A stretch of 64,000 bases of DNA from Phoenix dactylifera (Eukaryota; Streptophyta; Magnoliopsida; Arecales; Arecaceae), in contig NC_052405.1 of NCBI RefSeq assembly GCF_009389715.1, positions 9,837,194 to 9,901,193 of the forward strand, in the 5' to 3' direction. Within the stretch, counting starts at the first letter, position 1. Every line of letters begins with the position of its first letter. The notes below the pieces were generated by a model. The model was not told where the DNA came from, did no database searches, and saw only the letters and a program-made list of their open reading frames with translations. This document shows positions 11,230 through 25,200 of the stretch, one piece after another. The translations under genes were made by a program, and so were the position numbers.

Positions 11230-14200
11230 CTAAAGAGAGCCACAATCATAATTAGTGTGGCTAAGCAGGCCACCTCCAAGGAAAACAACCAGAATGGCAA
11301 GACATACCAGCTTCTTTGCCCATGACGATGCCACGATCACCGATCCTGTAAGATAAGACTGTGCCGATAACCTCATTACCCTCAGCCTCCTTTGATTCAC
11401 ATATTTACTCATTGCTCTTCCGATTCTCCTGCGCAGCTCTCGATCACGGATTGCACCCTCCGGACCCATTGGCATCTCTTGCGACAAGCATCTAGCAAGC
11501 ACAATTGCATCTTCCAAACCAGAACTGCCACCTTGGCCGAGGAATGGGCCCATAACATGCATTGCATCCCCTGCGACTGTCATGGTGCCTTGCCAGAAGT
11601 TTGCAAAGATCAAGTGCCATGGAGCTCGAAACCAAATATGCGTCAGGCTCAATGAACTGCTGTCGCAATGCTTCACCATTTCAATCACCTCGAGGGGAAA
11701 TTCTCTTAATGTCTCCAACGTAAATTCTTTGATGAGCTCAGGAACCTTCCGTACATCTGAATCTGATGGAAACTCTCAAGAAGTTAGCTCACCCCTAGAT
11801 TGAGCAATGACAGGGTTCACAACATATTTATCTTTAGTGAGACTAGTATTACCTTGAGAAGGGGACAGCCGACCGACAAACCAATGGACTAACTTTTCAT
11901 CAACTGGGAGCCTTCCCAACAAGACACCATCACCTCTCAGCCGGATAAAATGGCTGTCAAAGCTGTGACCATCTGAATAGCTAGTAAAACCTCGCACAGC
12001 AGATATTGGAAAAACCTTTGGGGCCTGTAATCCTAATGATTTTGCAACGACTGAATTTGATCCATCACAACCAATTAGAACCTGAAGCAGCATGTTCGAG
12101 TAAAATTGATAGGGATAATTATCAGTTGGCTTTTTCCATGAACATGTTACACTTCTAAATTTGCTGTGATATCATAAGCTCGAATGGTTTCTACCATGAC
12201 AACTAAATTGTGTGCTGGGATCAATTAGGGCACCCTGCCAGTAAGATGTGAGTTAATGTAATGGTTTCATAAACATTGGATCAAACCTTTTTCATATTTG
12301 TTTTTCATGTATGATAATTCATTATTATCTATACTATTTTTAATGCCATCTTTGGAATTGGATTATGAAAAATTGTGCAGATAACTACTCTTCTTTTAAT
12401 ATTTATGATTTGCTAGTTTAAAAATACTTAAGAAAAAAGTTAAAAGTTAAAGGGAAATATTGACATCAAAGGTGTCCCTAGCTGATTCAAGAGAATTACC
12501 AAACCCATTATGGACAGCTCAAGTCCTTGGATAAGTTAGCACAGGGTTTTAGAGTTAGTTTCGCCACATCCAATCTAATTATGTATTAAAATTTCTAAAG
12601 GCTATAGCCCATTGGGTAAGTTTCGCCACATCCAAACTGAGTATGATTCGCCACATCCGAACTAATTATGTATCAAAATTTCTAAAGGCTATAACTTTCT
12701 TGTACGACGTCTGTTTTTTCCTTTTCTTTTATTGAAATTGGAAAACTTTTCGATATTACGAGGATGCAATTACCCTCGAGGGGCTTGTCACACAGCGGTA
12801 ATGTGCGGTATGACGATGTTTAGGTCTCAGAAACAGATTAATCAAAGTGAAACATTTCTTTCGAGCAAGACTTTGACTAGGCGTAATCCTCCAATTTGGC
12901 AGAAATCAGATAACACGATAGGAGACAAAGTTAACATAGAAGTAGATATCTAACTCCAGGAAGATTTTAGTTTCTATGTGATTTTTCTACCAGAAAATAT
13001 TTTATAAAACTTTTAACCTCTTTCAACTAGAAGAGAAATCTGATCAGAATTTAGGGTCTCGAATCTTATGAGTATAATAGAAACATTGCAACTCATTTCT
13101 TATCATATTAATGAAAGCAAAAAGGTCTAGAACCCTAATATTGGCACCCTATTATTTTATTATTATTTTTGTTGCAAAATTCGAGTTGAGTGGACTGAAG
13201 TTGATTTCTTCTCTCTTCAATCAATTCACCTTCTCTGGCCTTAAGTAGTAATTTGGTGGAGAGATTCTTAGATTTCAATTCATTAATATAGAGTAGTAAC
13301 AAATTGATAAAAATACATCCTTCATAATTTTCTTTTTCTTCTTTTTTTGTTGAGAAAAGTTCATCAAAAAAGTAGAAGAGATTTGTTGATCAGTGTTATT
13401 GCACAGACCACCAATAATGAAACCAAGCATTGAATAGCAAAATTATAGGAGTGTAGGAAAAATGGTATTTGAGTTAGAAAGAAATGAAGGGGAAATAAGT
13501 TTATTTCATAGAATTAAGTAATCATGAAATAAATAAAATAGGAAACAAGAAAAATAGAAAACTTGTTGTGGATGTAACATCACCTTAGCTTTAATGGTAG
13601 CACCATCATTAGTATATAGAGCAGGAAAGGAAGTGATGGGATCTGATTCAATTGCTACAATTTGGCACCCAAAACGAACTGATTGCGTAGGCAAATTCTT
13701 AGCCAAGGTTTCAATCAAATCACTCCTTTTCAAGCATCTCAATTCTTCTTTCCTAGTAACAAAAAGAACTAAAATGTGTGATTAGAGGCAGCTTGTGTGC
13801 GACTCTCATTAGATTATTGATGTCTAAGAATATGAACAAGAATTTCATCATTCTCTAGGTAACTTGCAAGATAATTAAGAACAATAGTATGATTTGCCAC
13901 TTCTTAATACATCCATCAAAGCTACCATTACGCCCCAAACCTGCCACCTGCTAGGCACATGACATAACCATGGTCCTGTGAAATATACAAAGCCTCAAAC
14001 CTATTCAAAAACCGAATAATAATGGATAAAACCTAAACACTATTTTAAAAAAGTAAAATTTATTGTGGCTCTAATATAAAAACAATTTGGTCCTCTAATA
14101 TAAATTAAACATATTAGCCATAAAGTCAAAATGTACAATGTCCAATATCAAATCCACATCTAACCATGAAACAAAATTTTAGTTGAATCACTAAGGTTTC

Positions 14201-17200
14201 ACATTTCAAGACAACTAATGAAATCTAAAAACTTTACTAATCCATCATGCAGGCAACCTGCGTTCCTCTAATTGTCCTGCTCCTCTAAAATACATTAAAG
14301 GAAATGATGTGAGCTCAATATCTCAGCAAGTATCCCACTACACATACGCACCAGATATCCAGAATGAAATAATAAATACAAATATAGCTACTATACACAT
14401 AAAGAGGCATAGAAAATTCATTGGCCGTAAAGTTGGTTGTATATATTATTCATAATAAATGAACACAATGTGAATTCATCCAGTTGTAAACTATACAAAA
14501 CTCACAATTTGAGACATGGATCCAAAGCAACAAAAATATCAAATTTTACAATAGGAGAATAAATAAATTTCTAGGTTTGGACTAATCCATGGTCACACTT
14601 ACACCCCGTGACTGGGTATCAAAAGTATCATCCTTACACTCTTTGATGATGGGGTATCCATAGTGTCATACTTGAGCCCTGTGACGGGGTATCAATAGTG
14701 TCATGCTTAAGCCCCATGACTGGGTATCAAATGTGTCACAGTTACGCTCCATGAGATGTCATGCTTATGCCCCATGACTGGGTATCAGTAGTGTCATGCT
14801 CATGCCCTGTGATTGGGTATCAATAAAACATGGTCAGTCCTATTCTTGATTTCAATCCATTCACATAATTACAACCATATCTAGAACCACAACCGAGCAT
14901 AATCTAGGCACATGTACAACCAAGTTTCATAAATTTATGGAAGACAATATTCTGGTTCAATAGTCACTCTCTTTCACAAATACAATCAACCTATGACCAT
15001 ATCATATGCAATTCTCATTTAAAATAAGCATTTTTATCCACATACAGAGATGACTATATTTAATTTCTATACCTCACAAGACTGAATTCATGGTTCAATG
15101 ACAAGGAGTACAATTTCCAATATACATCTAACACAAAGTTTCATATAAAGCAAGTAAGAAAGCATGTGAGTGGAATACTTTACTATATGCTACCCTGCAC
15201 TCTATTAAGTTGAGCAAATCAACTCAATAACATACAATAATTAGAAGCCTGAGCAAATGTCAAGACCCCAAACTAGCCTTCTCCTTGCCAAATGGTTGCT
15301 TACCTCTGTGAAAGAGAAGGGAATGCATGGGTCTTCATGCACTCGGATAGAAGAAGAAAAGAAAGAGAGGGGAAATGCTTCTCGGTCACATACAAGAGTG
15401 GAAGGGATTTTCTATGAGGTGAGTTCATGCAAGGGTTAGAAAAGGGGCATGCTTGACTTCAAGAAGGAAAAGGAAAACAGGAAAGGTGGAAGTCATGGTT
15501 TCCCCTTTATTAGCTTTTTGGGTCATCTTCTTTGGAGGCTACTTGTGTAGATTTTTGTTTTGAAGTATCGGTGATCAACTTTATCATATCTATGATATGA
15601 CTGATCATGGAAGTTTGAAAGGGAGTTTATGACCTATGAAGTATATAAGCTTCTAGTTTTCTTGTGATAGATTGATATAGCATTAACTAACAGCTCCTTA
15701 GCACTTTAAGATGCTAAAGATGAGGAACTATTTTGTTACAGTTTTATATAACTGTCATTTTTCATCTCAAAACTGATGGTAGTTACCAAAATCATTTATG
15801 TACTAGAGTGGTGGGTGAGGACCATAGCTAAATAACAACAAAAACAACAAAAAAATGGTACATGCATTATATACTCTCCATTTACCGCATTTTCTCCTTT
15901 TAGTTCCAGGCTGCTTAAAGTTTACTACCATAAAACTAAAGCGAAACTCTTTTTTACTCCCTTCTCTTTTATTTGGTCAATAGGTCGATAAACTTGGAGC
16001 TCATATATAATACCATTTTTTATTCCCCTCGAAGATGGGAGGCCGGGCCTAATTTCTATAAGACTATATCCACAAACCATCAGCAATTAAAAAAGTCATC
16101 AAACTTTTCTAAGTAAAACCTGTGCAAACTTGAATATTTATCAAGTGTTAATAAGGTGTTTTTACATGGTAACATGCCAAACATATTTGCAGACCCATTC
16201 AAAGTCATCGTAAACATGGACACTATTTGAAGTCAATGTTGACGGGCATACTTTTGCAAGAATGTGTGGAGAACTCTGATTATTCTTCCCTCCATTCTCA
16301 CAAAATTATAACATATATCAACCACACTACTACTTCAAGCATTAGGTGTTAAACAAAAACTTCTTGGATATACCTGCATGAAGTTACTTGCAACTTGTTC
16401 TTGTGGAGCCACATATCTCGTATCCTGAATAAAGTTTGCAAAATAAGACTTAATGCTATCAGTATTTTGATGGTTATATGCAAAAAAAAGAAAAAAGAAA
16501 ACTAAAAAAGGAACCTATGTCTAAAATGTTGATGATCATACTATATTAAGAAAAGTGTTTGTGGGTCTTTTGGGTGTGCTTGCCCAGAGATGAAATTTAT
16601 TTGATTCATAATGGAAACTTTATGATATAACAATCATCAATATGAGTTATCATGGAAAGAAAATATGCATATAACTGATCTTAATCTTCTCTTCCTCATC
16701 CAAATCCCATATCCAATGACATCTTCTAGCTCCCCAAATTCTTTCTCTCACTATCCGAACTATCCACTCTCTATCAACCAAAATTATTTCTCTTTTATCT
16801 TCTTCTCCCCCTCTAATAACCTTATCAACTCCAATCTGTATCTCTGATTTTAAACCTTCTATTTTATATTATACTTATTTAATATTATTGATTATCTTTG
16901 TTGTGCATTCCAACCTTTACTTGAAATCATAATACTTATTGGTTATTGTCTTATCTAATTTTGTTTACCACACATGCATTCTGCCATCTGCTAGTTACAA
17001 TAAAAGTATATGCAATATAATGCCCTTCTTGTGTGATGGGCAGCCAGGTGACTCAAAGAAATGAAAATAGAAAAGAACCTCGGTCTCCAGAAAACACAGA
17101 AACATACTCTGTTAGAGGGATAGCTTTTCTCCGTAGTTCCGTACCAAGCCCAAGTTGGTCAAGTGCACGCCAACCATTGATGTAAACACCGATTGCTGCC

Positions 17201-18347
17201 CCTGCAGCTCGCAGGGTGTCAGATTTCTCTAAAACAAGGCTATTTATTCCTTTCCTGCATAGTTTTGCATGAAAAATTAGATATTAATTTTGATTCTTCT
17301 AACCAGTTAAATTAACAAAATCCTAGGAATTCCATTATCAGTGTAGAAAATTTATCTGGACATGATGATGGGTAGTTATATATTTTTTGGCCTCTTTCTT
17401 TCTTCTTATGTGAGAACTCAAAGAATACCTTCCGGCTAGCATTTTTAGGTGAGGTCCTAGGTTGGAAGAAATGATATGAGAGCGAACTCGGATCATAGCC
17501 TATGTGGACTAGGAAACACTGCAGGACGGGTTAATGGAGGCTGACCATGAGCCTATCGTGATGCTTATGATTAGATTTGAATGGATTTGAACTCTTAGCC
17601 TAACGAGGACGTCAGGGCTTGGTTGTGACATCTCATATATCATATCCATAGTGTTCTAAAGGGAAAACCAGATTCTTAAGGAATATATAGCATGAAATGG
17701 GCGAGTGTTCATCTTTTTATAGTACCATAGCCATAATTTTATACAAACAATGCAATTATCGGATAGACATGAACGAGGTGAGCATTTAATTAAGGTACCA
17801 GGATAAAAAACACCAATAAGTCCACCTGCTAATCAACAAATTAAACTACAGATTGAGAGAACTAGCAGCAATCTTCTTCTCTTAGAGAAAAAGGTAGGAC
17901 CCAACCCATATCTCACCAAGCAAATTGATATCCATGTCTGATTTTAGGGAACTAATTATAAAGGAGAGCAAGTCCTTCGAGATGGATCAAGGTCTGATAA
18001 CATCGGATCAAAAGAAGAGGAGTCGCCAGAAATTGTCATTATATGGAGGTGCTTGCATACACTCAAAACTAAGATGCAGTACTATATCAATGAATCTTCA
18101 AGAGAGTGAAACGCTGCAGCAAGAATCTTTTGGTTTTCAGAAGTAGGGCTTAATACATCATGTGGGACTTCTATTCCGTGCAAAGATCACGGTAAGCGAT
18201 TAGAAATAAGGAGGAATAATCTTTAAAAACGAGGCCTTTAGAGTTTAGAACAAGGAACTTGTACCTGTGAAGAGCCAAGGCAGTGGCAAGACCACAGATT
18301 CCTCCACCCACTATAACAATGTCATGATGCTCCTCCTTTGAGCCCAT
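11230..18347 (-). CDS. Gene 1A: FAD-dependent monooxygenase (MO1/CTF2-like), six exons, 403 aa
   Basis: Exons on the minus strand: 18265-18347, 17108-17254, 16374-16424, 13584-13752, 11853-12081 and 11230-11762. All junctions are GT-AG and phases agree, giving 1212 nt and 403 residues, a normal length for the family. FAD-binding features are complete: GGGICG at residues 14-19 after a beta-strand, acidic E37 in LVLEKSD, the DG motif GCDGSN at 154-159, and GDAMHVMGPFLGQG at 291-304. A hydrophobic stretch (about 378-393) near the C-terminus could associate with a membrane. The family uses FAD and NAD(P)H to oxygenate small aromatic or related substrates; the substrate is unknown here. Intron 5 is only 90 nt (11763-11852). 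Reading through it gives a stop at 11776, so naive gene calling would wrongly break the gene. No coding disruption was seen. Confidence 0.9.
12082..13583. other. Intron 4 of gene 1A
   Basis: AT-rich non-coding sequence. A short repeat built on TTCGCCACATCC and CTAATTATGTAT occurs three times at about 12558-12690. Unit B has one fewer copy (about 44753-44865). Nothing else recognisable was seen. Confidence 0.5.
14590..14832. repeat. Minisatellite in intron 3 of gene 1A
   Basis: About six degenerate head-to-tail copies of a unit of roughly 35-40 bp containing 'CATGACTGGGTATCA' and 'GTGTCATGCTTA'. The same array is at about 46762-47000 in gene 1B, with point differences only. The rest of intron 3 (13753-16373) is AT-rich, with no supported gene. 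The short frame at 15257-15439 shows no similarity I can name. Confidence 0.75.
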
Positions 18348-19154
18348 CTTCCCTTCTATTTCTCTTCACCCTCCTCCATGTAATGGTAAGCTGCAAGGCA
18401 TATACATGGCTTCCACCACCGCCCCTGTGACTTAGTCATAAAAATTATATATATATAAAAAGACTCAGTTGTAGGTAGTCAAATATTATATCCTTTTTGA
18501 TAAAAAATAATATATATGTTACCAGAGTAAGAGGCTTTTTTTTCGCTGTCCTTGAATCAATGTTCGGTCCATCAGTCGGATAGAATGGAAGGCCTTTTTT
18601 TCGCTGTCCAGCCAAAAACATCGAATCACCAGAGTAAGATACTTGTCTACTTGACGTCAGCGCTAACGTGTCGTATTTGGACTTCACTGGCTTGCAGAAT
18701 CTGACTTGAAAAATATTATTTTAGTTTATTCACAGATGAGGCTGCTTTTTTTTAAACATATCAAACATTAGTACATCATCTGTACTGAATATCTTCCACC
18801 GAACCGGAGAAATGTGCTTAAGAAACTTCTTTGCAACAAGAGAAAATCTGTGGCTCCACGTCCCAAAATGTTTCTTTTCTTTCAAAAGGTATCATCCCTT
18901 CCTTTCTTTCAATCAACTCTGATAATGGGATACTTGATACCAGACTCCATAGGGAGCCGTCTTCGTTGTCAGAGATTATAGAAGGAATCAGGTTGGCCGG
19001 GTACTAGAGGGTGCGGAAAGGACTGATCTATACTATAAAAATTCATTATATATATCAGGTTATTGGATAATATAGATTTCTAAAAATAATTATTGAAAAA
19101 AAGTAAGACAATGATCACATTATAATTATTATTTAAATTTCTTTTGTTATTTTA
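18348..19154 (-). promoter_or_regulatory. Upstream region of gene 1A with TATA tract
   Basis: A TATATATATAA tract (18446-18460, minus-strand reading) lies about 100-113 bases before the ATG at 18347 and is the best core-promoter candidate. Compared with gene 1B, this copy carries about 100 extra bases near 18500-18605, bounded by two copies of CTTTTTTTCGCTGTCC and two of ACCAGAGTAAG. It lacks a stretch present in 1B at about 50812-50868. There is no transcript evidence in the sequence. Confidence 0.5.
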
Positions 19155-19970
19155 TAATAAGGTGCCACGGAATTTGTTATAAGATGTGCTTTGAGATTCT
19201 CATTCTTAGAGACGTGTCATGTAACAGAGGGTCTTCTACCTCTGCTCCGCGAGCAGGTAATTTTGTCTCAGATAGAAAGCACACGAGTTTTACCAAAAGC
19301 ATTCATGGAGTGGCAACATACAACGCCTTATGCGGACGAAAATCCGCACAAAACAATTTGCGCGGATATTTGCACGTAAGTTGTCTTCGAGAACAACAAT
19401 TTGGCATCGATTAATGTGCAAAATTTTATGCGGGGCTGCTTCCTTCATGTACACATTCGGTAAGAATGTAAATCCGCATAGAAACTTTCATGCTGGGGAT
19501 GCACACCAGTTCTCACAGTTTGCAAACGCACATCAGGGATTGCTCCCCATTTGAGGGATATGCGTATAAAACTTTTATGCGGCAGAAACCTGCATGGAAA
19601 GATATCTGTGAACTACCATACATATCAAATTTGGGAGAAGTGCTTCCTTCGTGCATACGTAAGCATAAAATTTCTATACGGTATAAATCCGCATAGAAAC
19701 CTCTATGCGGGCTTACGTACATTCAACTTTTATAAAATTTCCGTGCGGACGGGTTGCACTCAGCAAAGGTCGTTCACCAACATAGGGATGTCCGCATAGC
19801 ATTTTTATGCTGAAGAAAATCCGCATAGAATGATATGCGAGGAAATCCGCACATCAAGTTTCTATGGGGACCAGATTCTCACGTCGGGAGAGGAAGCCAT
19901 CCACGTGACCATCCTTGAGGCAGAAGACTAATTTATGACCATCCTTTTTCTGAGAAATTAATTTATGACC
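19155..19970. repeat. Start of tandem unit B: second copy of the boundary block
   Basis: Nearly identical to 1-830, including the opening TAATAAGGTGCCACGG and the array of TATGCGGA/TCCGCATA motifs. It lies between the promoter side of gene 1A and the remnant of gene 2B. The deletion junction CATCCACGTG-ACCATCC (about 19899-19912) is shared with unit A. Confidence 0.75.
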
Positions 19971-20798
19971 ATCAGCGGGCAGTCAAGCTTTCAAATTTAT
20001 CAATCACCTTGGCTTTGATGATATTCCCATCATGAACATAAAGAATAGGGAATGATCTTGATGGTTCTCCTTCAAATGCTACAATTTGGCACCCAAGTTG
20101 GACCGAGCCAGCAGGCAAGTTGTCAAACAACACTTGAATGAGATTAGTTCTCTTTAAGCACCCAAAATCTTCCATCCTAATAAAATAATAAACAAATAAA
20201 TAAGCAAAATAAAAAAGACTAAGCAACGCGACAATATGATAGATAAGTATGGATTCTCTTTAGGATAGGCCCTGAAAGGAGAAGGAAGGCTTGAATGCCA
20301 ACAGACGGTCTCTCTATTCTCACATTGCAATCATGTTAGTGATATCTAAAAAACATGATGTTACAACTAGTGCTTGAATTTTCTTTTCAAGATTGAGAAT
20401 TTATTGATTTTTTTTTGTATGAAAAAAAAAAATCGTAAGGAAATGATGTAAAAGCTACTTATGTCTAACTTGGGCAACATCACCCAAGGTTTGAAGCCAG
20501 ATTCACCTCCAAATGAAGGAGGGGTACAACCCATGGATGTACTTCCGCAATGCTTTTCAAAATAGCATTTTATATCCAAGAAATCAGATGTTTACTGGAA
20601 TCTTTTAAACATACCTGCTCGATTTTACTTGCACTGTAGACTTGTGATGCCATACTTCTTGAATCCTGCATAGAATTTACATTGAAAAGAAGTAAAGAGG
20701 TATCCAACTCTTTGAGAGAAAGATATACAGGATGTTGGTTCTTATATATTCATTAGTAGATTAAAAGTAAACATATTATGTCAAGCGCATGGACTATG

Positions 20799-21656
20799 TA
20801 TTGCAAATAAAGTTGAAGCAGAAATAAAACTAAACTATTCTATTTCAATAAATAATAGGCAGTAATAGGCTAAAACAAAAAATTAAAAGTAAAAGTAGAA
20901 AAATAGAACCCGAAATGCTGAGACGTGGTATGTTAGTCACTTTTCTTGAAGTAGATTTCGCCGCCTTATAGTGCACTAGGCTTGGATGGCGTTCTACTCC
21001 TAAGATACAATAGCCTCTCGTTCCTTCTGCCTCGATGATTTGCACGGATCAAAGAAGGCTTCTAACCCAGAATCAATATGCAGCAAGCCCGTTTAAAAAA
21101 AATTTGGAAGAAATATTTTAACCGGAAGGAAGAGAGGGTAGAGAAAGAAAAGAGATTAGGAATCCTCTGCTTTTTATCTGATCTCTTTCTAATCTGTAGA
21201 GGTCGTCTATTTATAAACCTCTACGAGACGTATGCCTGTGGGGCGCGTCTCTTCGCATGAGGCGCGAAACCACGGTCATGCCCCTCGTGGGCGTGATCCT
21301 TCGCGTGGATGCGAGTTCGCGTTCCTCAAGAATGTGCCCCCCTCATGCTTGCACGGAACGTAAAAGCACTTGCTTTTACGTCCGTGCAAGCTTCCTTGCA
21401 CGTACGTAAAAGCAGGTGGGGATTGTTGGATTTATTAATGATTAAATATTTTATTTTGTCACCATCATTTGGTGATGTGGTTGGATTGTGTGTGGGGTTG
21501 TTCTCACAAGGACATGAGTTCGAATCCTTCTTCCCGCAGTTTTTATGTCACCCTTCTTCCGGCAACGTCCTTGTGAGAACAACCCCACACACAAACCAAC
21601 CGCACCACCAAAGGATGGTGACAAAATAAAACATTTAATCATTAATAAATCCAACA
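20799..21656 (-). repeat. 3' LTR of copia element B (858 bp)
   Basis: Same architecture as 1641-2498, including the polypurine-tract-bearing inverted repeat at about 21413-21668 and the small hairpin near 21348-21390. The polypurine tract follows at 21657-21668. Confidence 0.85.
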
Positions 21657-22221
21657 ATCCCCCACCTGATTAAAATATTTTTAAGATTTTATAAAAAATA
21701 GTCATACCGGGCTTTTCATGTCACGACTTCAATAAAGGTAGCTTGCGGCTTTGAACCTTTACCTAGTGAAAATATACTTACATCTGAAAGAAATAGTGGT
21801 AACTAAAAAGTTTTGAACCAAATCCTTTGGTTTATATTTCCATATACTTCACCCATGACAAATGCAAATACTGGGTTCATCATAGGTGGTGCTTTTCGGC
21901 CTCATGCACCAATATCTCAGTTTCATGAGCGCTCTAGGGGTTAAACCCTTATCCCTATAGACTGCGGCCACACAGTCACACTCACATAGGTGAATCCTCC
22001 AAGGGTGCTCGCAGCACAACACCTTGCCATAGACTCGAACTCATTCAGAGTTTTAAACTCTTCCATATACTTCTGCTGTGTTTAGCACTCACATCATAGG
22101 GAGAGACCAAATGACATAAAGTCATTTTAATAATAGTGCTAACTAATCATTAAACAACTTGTTTTTCCCGTTGAACCTTTCGTCTTGGGATCTCCAGTCA
22201 GAATAGGTTGGGTTGCCATTA

Positions 22222-25200
22222 TCAATGATTCCTTATGGGTTTCAGTCCCACCCCCCTTGATGTTTCTATAACTTTGCTTCTAGCTAGTCCTTTAGTCAAA
22301 GGATATACTAGGTTACCTTCAAATCTAACAAATTCCAAAGTCACGATACCATTTTTAATTAGGTATCTAATTGTCTTATGTCTCACACTAATGTGTCTTC
22401 TATTTTTCTTGTTATATTCAGTATTTTTACAAGTATTAATTGCAGCTTCACTGTCACATAACAAAGAGATAGCAGGTATAGGCTTTTCCATAATAAAAAT
22501 TTCTGACATAAGATTCTTAAACTATTCTGCTTCTTGAGTTGTAGAATCTAAGGCTACAATCTCAGTCTCTATAGTGGATATGGTGATCACAGTTTGTTTG
22601 GATGATCTCCAAGCAACAGCTGCACCACCCAACATGAATATGTATCCACTAGTTTCTTTTCGGTTCACTGAATTAGTGATCCAACTAGCATCACCGTATC
22701 CTTCAAGTATAGCGGGAAATCTTGAGTAATGTAAACCATAAGACATGGTACCTCTCAAGTATCTAAGTACTCTGTCCAGTACTTCCAGTGACTAAGACTA
22801 GGGCAACTATTAAACCTACTGAGCTTTCCTATAGCATAGAAAATGTCAGGTCTACTTGTATTTGCAACATACATCAGTGTCCCAATAATCTGAGCATATT
22901 TTCCTTGGGCCACTGGATCACTTTTGTTGCACTTCAAGTTCAAACCATGCTCATAAGGTGTACTCACTGGTTTACAGTTGTACTTATCAAATTTCTTCAA
23001 AATTTTCTCAATATATTGTGATTGATCAAAGATTATACCATTAGGTATTCTGGTAATCCTGTTACCAAGAATTACCTCTGCTTGACCTAAATCTTTCATA
23101 TCAAAATTATTAGATAAAAAATTCTTGATATCAGTTACAATATTCATATCAGTACCAAAAATTAAGATATCATCAACATATAAACACAAGATAACACATG
23201 AATCATTTTCTAACTTAGAATATAAGCATTTATCGGATTCATTTACTTTAAAGCCATAAGAAATAATTATTTCATCAAATTTTCTATGCCATTGCTTAGG
23301 AGATTGTTTTAAACCATAAAGAGATTTGACCAACCTACAAACTTTTCTTTCCTGTCCCTGAGCCATGTATCCCTCTGGCTGATCCATATAAATCTCTTCC
23401 TCTAAATTACCATTGAGGAAGGCAGTCTTGACATCTATCTGATGGATTATCAAATTATGGATTGAAGCCAGTGCAATTAAAGTACGGATAGTGGTTATCC
23501 TAGTCACAGGAGAAAACGTATCAAAGTAGTCAATACCCTCTTTCTGAGTAAAGCCCTTAGCAACTAATCTTGCTTTATATTTTTTAATTGAACCATCAGG
23601 TCTTAATTTCTTCTTAAAGATTCATTTACAACTTAAAGTCTTACTACCAGGTGGTAAATTAGTTAGAAACCATGTTTCATTAGTCATAAGTGAATTCATT
23701 TTACTATTAATAGCTTCCTTCCAAAACATAGAATGTAATAAGTTCATAGCATCTTTATACGTTTTAGGATCATCTTCAACCATAAAGGTATAGAAATCAG
23801 ATCCAAAATCTTTCTTTTTCCTAATTCTTTTGCTTCTACCAAGTTCATTAACATCAATAAGTTCATTTTCATTTTCATTAGAAGGTGAATTACAAGATGC
23901 ATTATTAGATCTATCTATTATATGCTTTTCTATTTTATCCTTAAAAGAAAAAATGTCTTCAAAGAAAGAAGCATCTTTAGATTCAATTATAGTATTTTTA
24001 TCTATGCCATTAATATCAGAACTAATGACTAAGAATCTATAAGTAACACTATTAAGAGAATAACCAAGAAATATAGCATCAAAAGTCTTAGGTCCTAATT
24101 TTCTTTTCTTAATTAAAGAAATATTAACCTTAGCCAAACAACCCCAAACTTTTAGAAAGTTTAGGTTAGGCTTTCTTCCTTTTCAAAGTTTATAAGGAGA
24201 TTCATTAGAACCTTTAAATGGAACCCTATTAAGCAGGAAACATGTAGTAAGCATTGCTTTCCCCCACCAAACCTCTGGTAAACCTGAGTTGGTAAGCAAA
24301 GATTTTACTATATCTTGCAGAGTCCTATTTTTCCTTTCAGCCACTCCATTAGACTGAGGTGAATAGGGAGGTGTTACTTCATGTAGAATTCAATTAACTC
24401 TACAGAATTCATTCAAGTCATTAGAGGTGTATTCTCCTCCTCTATCTGACCTGAGAATCTTTATTTTCTTGTCAAGTTGATTTTCTACTAAAGATTTATA
24501 AGTCTTAAACATCTCAAATGCTTCATCTTTAGATTTCATCAAATAAACTTGACAATACTTAGAATAATCATCTATGAAGGTAATGAAATACCTTCTACCC
24601 CCTTTAGTCAAAGTTTCATTTAGATCACATACATCTGAATGAATTAATTTTAATAAAGTTGAATTTCTATTTACCATTTTAAATGGTTTTCTAGGTTGCT
24701 TAGACTGAACACAAATTAGACACTTTTCTTTTTCATCTAATGAAACAATAGGCAATAAACCAGAACTAATCATTTTTTTAATAGTATTATTATTCACATA
24801 TCCTAATCTAGCATGCCAAAGAAATGAAGAACATACTGAATGAATAACTTTATTATTGCTATAAGAAGGAATATCCAAAGGTACATCATTCATTTTATTA
24901 ATTACATATAAGCCATCACACTCATAGCCTTTGCCTACAAATGTTCCATTCTTTGTTATACTCACTTTCTTAGATTGAATAACAAAGAATAGCCACTCCT
25001 TATCAGAAGATATCCACTGATCAGGTTCCTCTTTCCTTCAGGCGCATGGTACACATTAAATAGAGGAAGCACATTTCCAGATGTAAGCCTTAGAAGTACT
25101 TTTCCAGTTCCAAGTACTCGTGCCGAGGTAAAATTCCCCATAGTCACTGTTAGGCTGCTCCGGATCTGATAAACAGTAAAAAGGATATGATCAGTATACA

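Noticed and set aside
11776..12093. Premature stop in gene 1A (and at 43968 in gene 1B)
   Set aside because: The stop lies in a 90-nt intron with consensus donor and acceptor. Splicing restores frame and family length.
15257..15439. 60-codon frame in intron 3 of gene 1A, conserved in 1B at 47432-47614
   Set aside because: Conservation is no higher than in the surrounding intron of the recent duplicate, and the protein resembles nothing I know.
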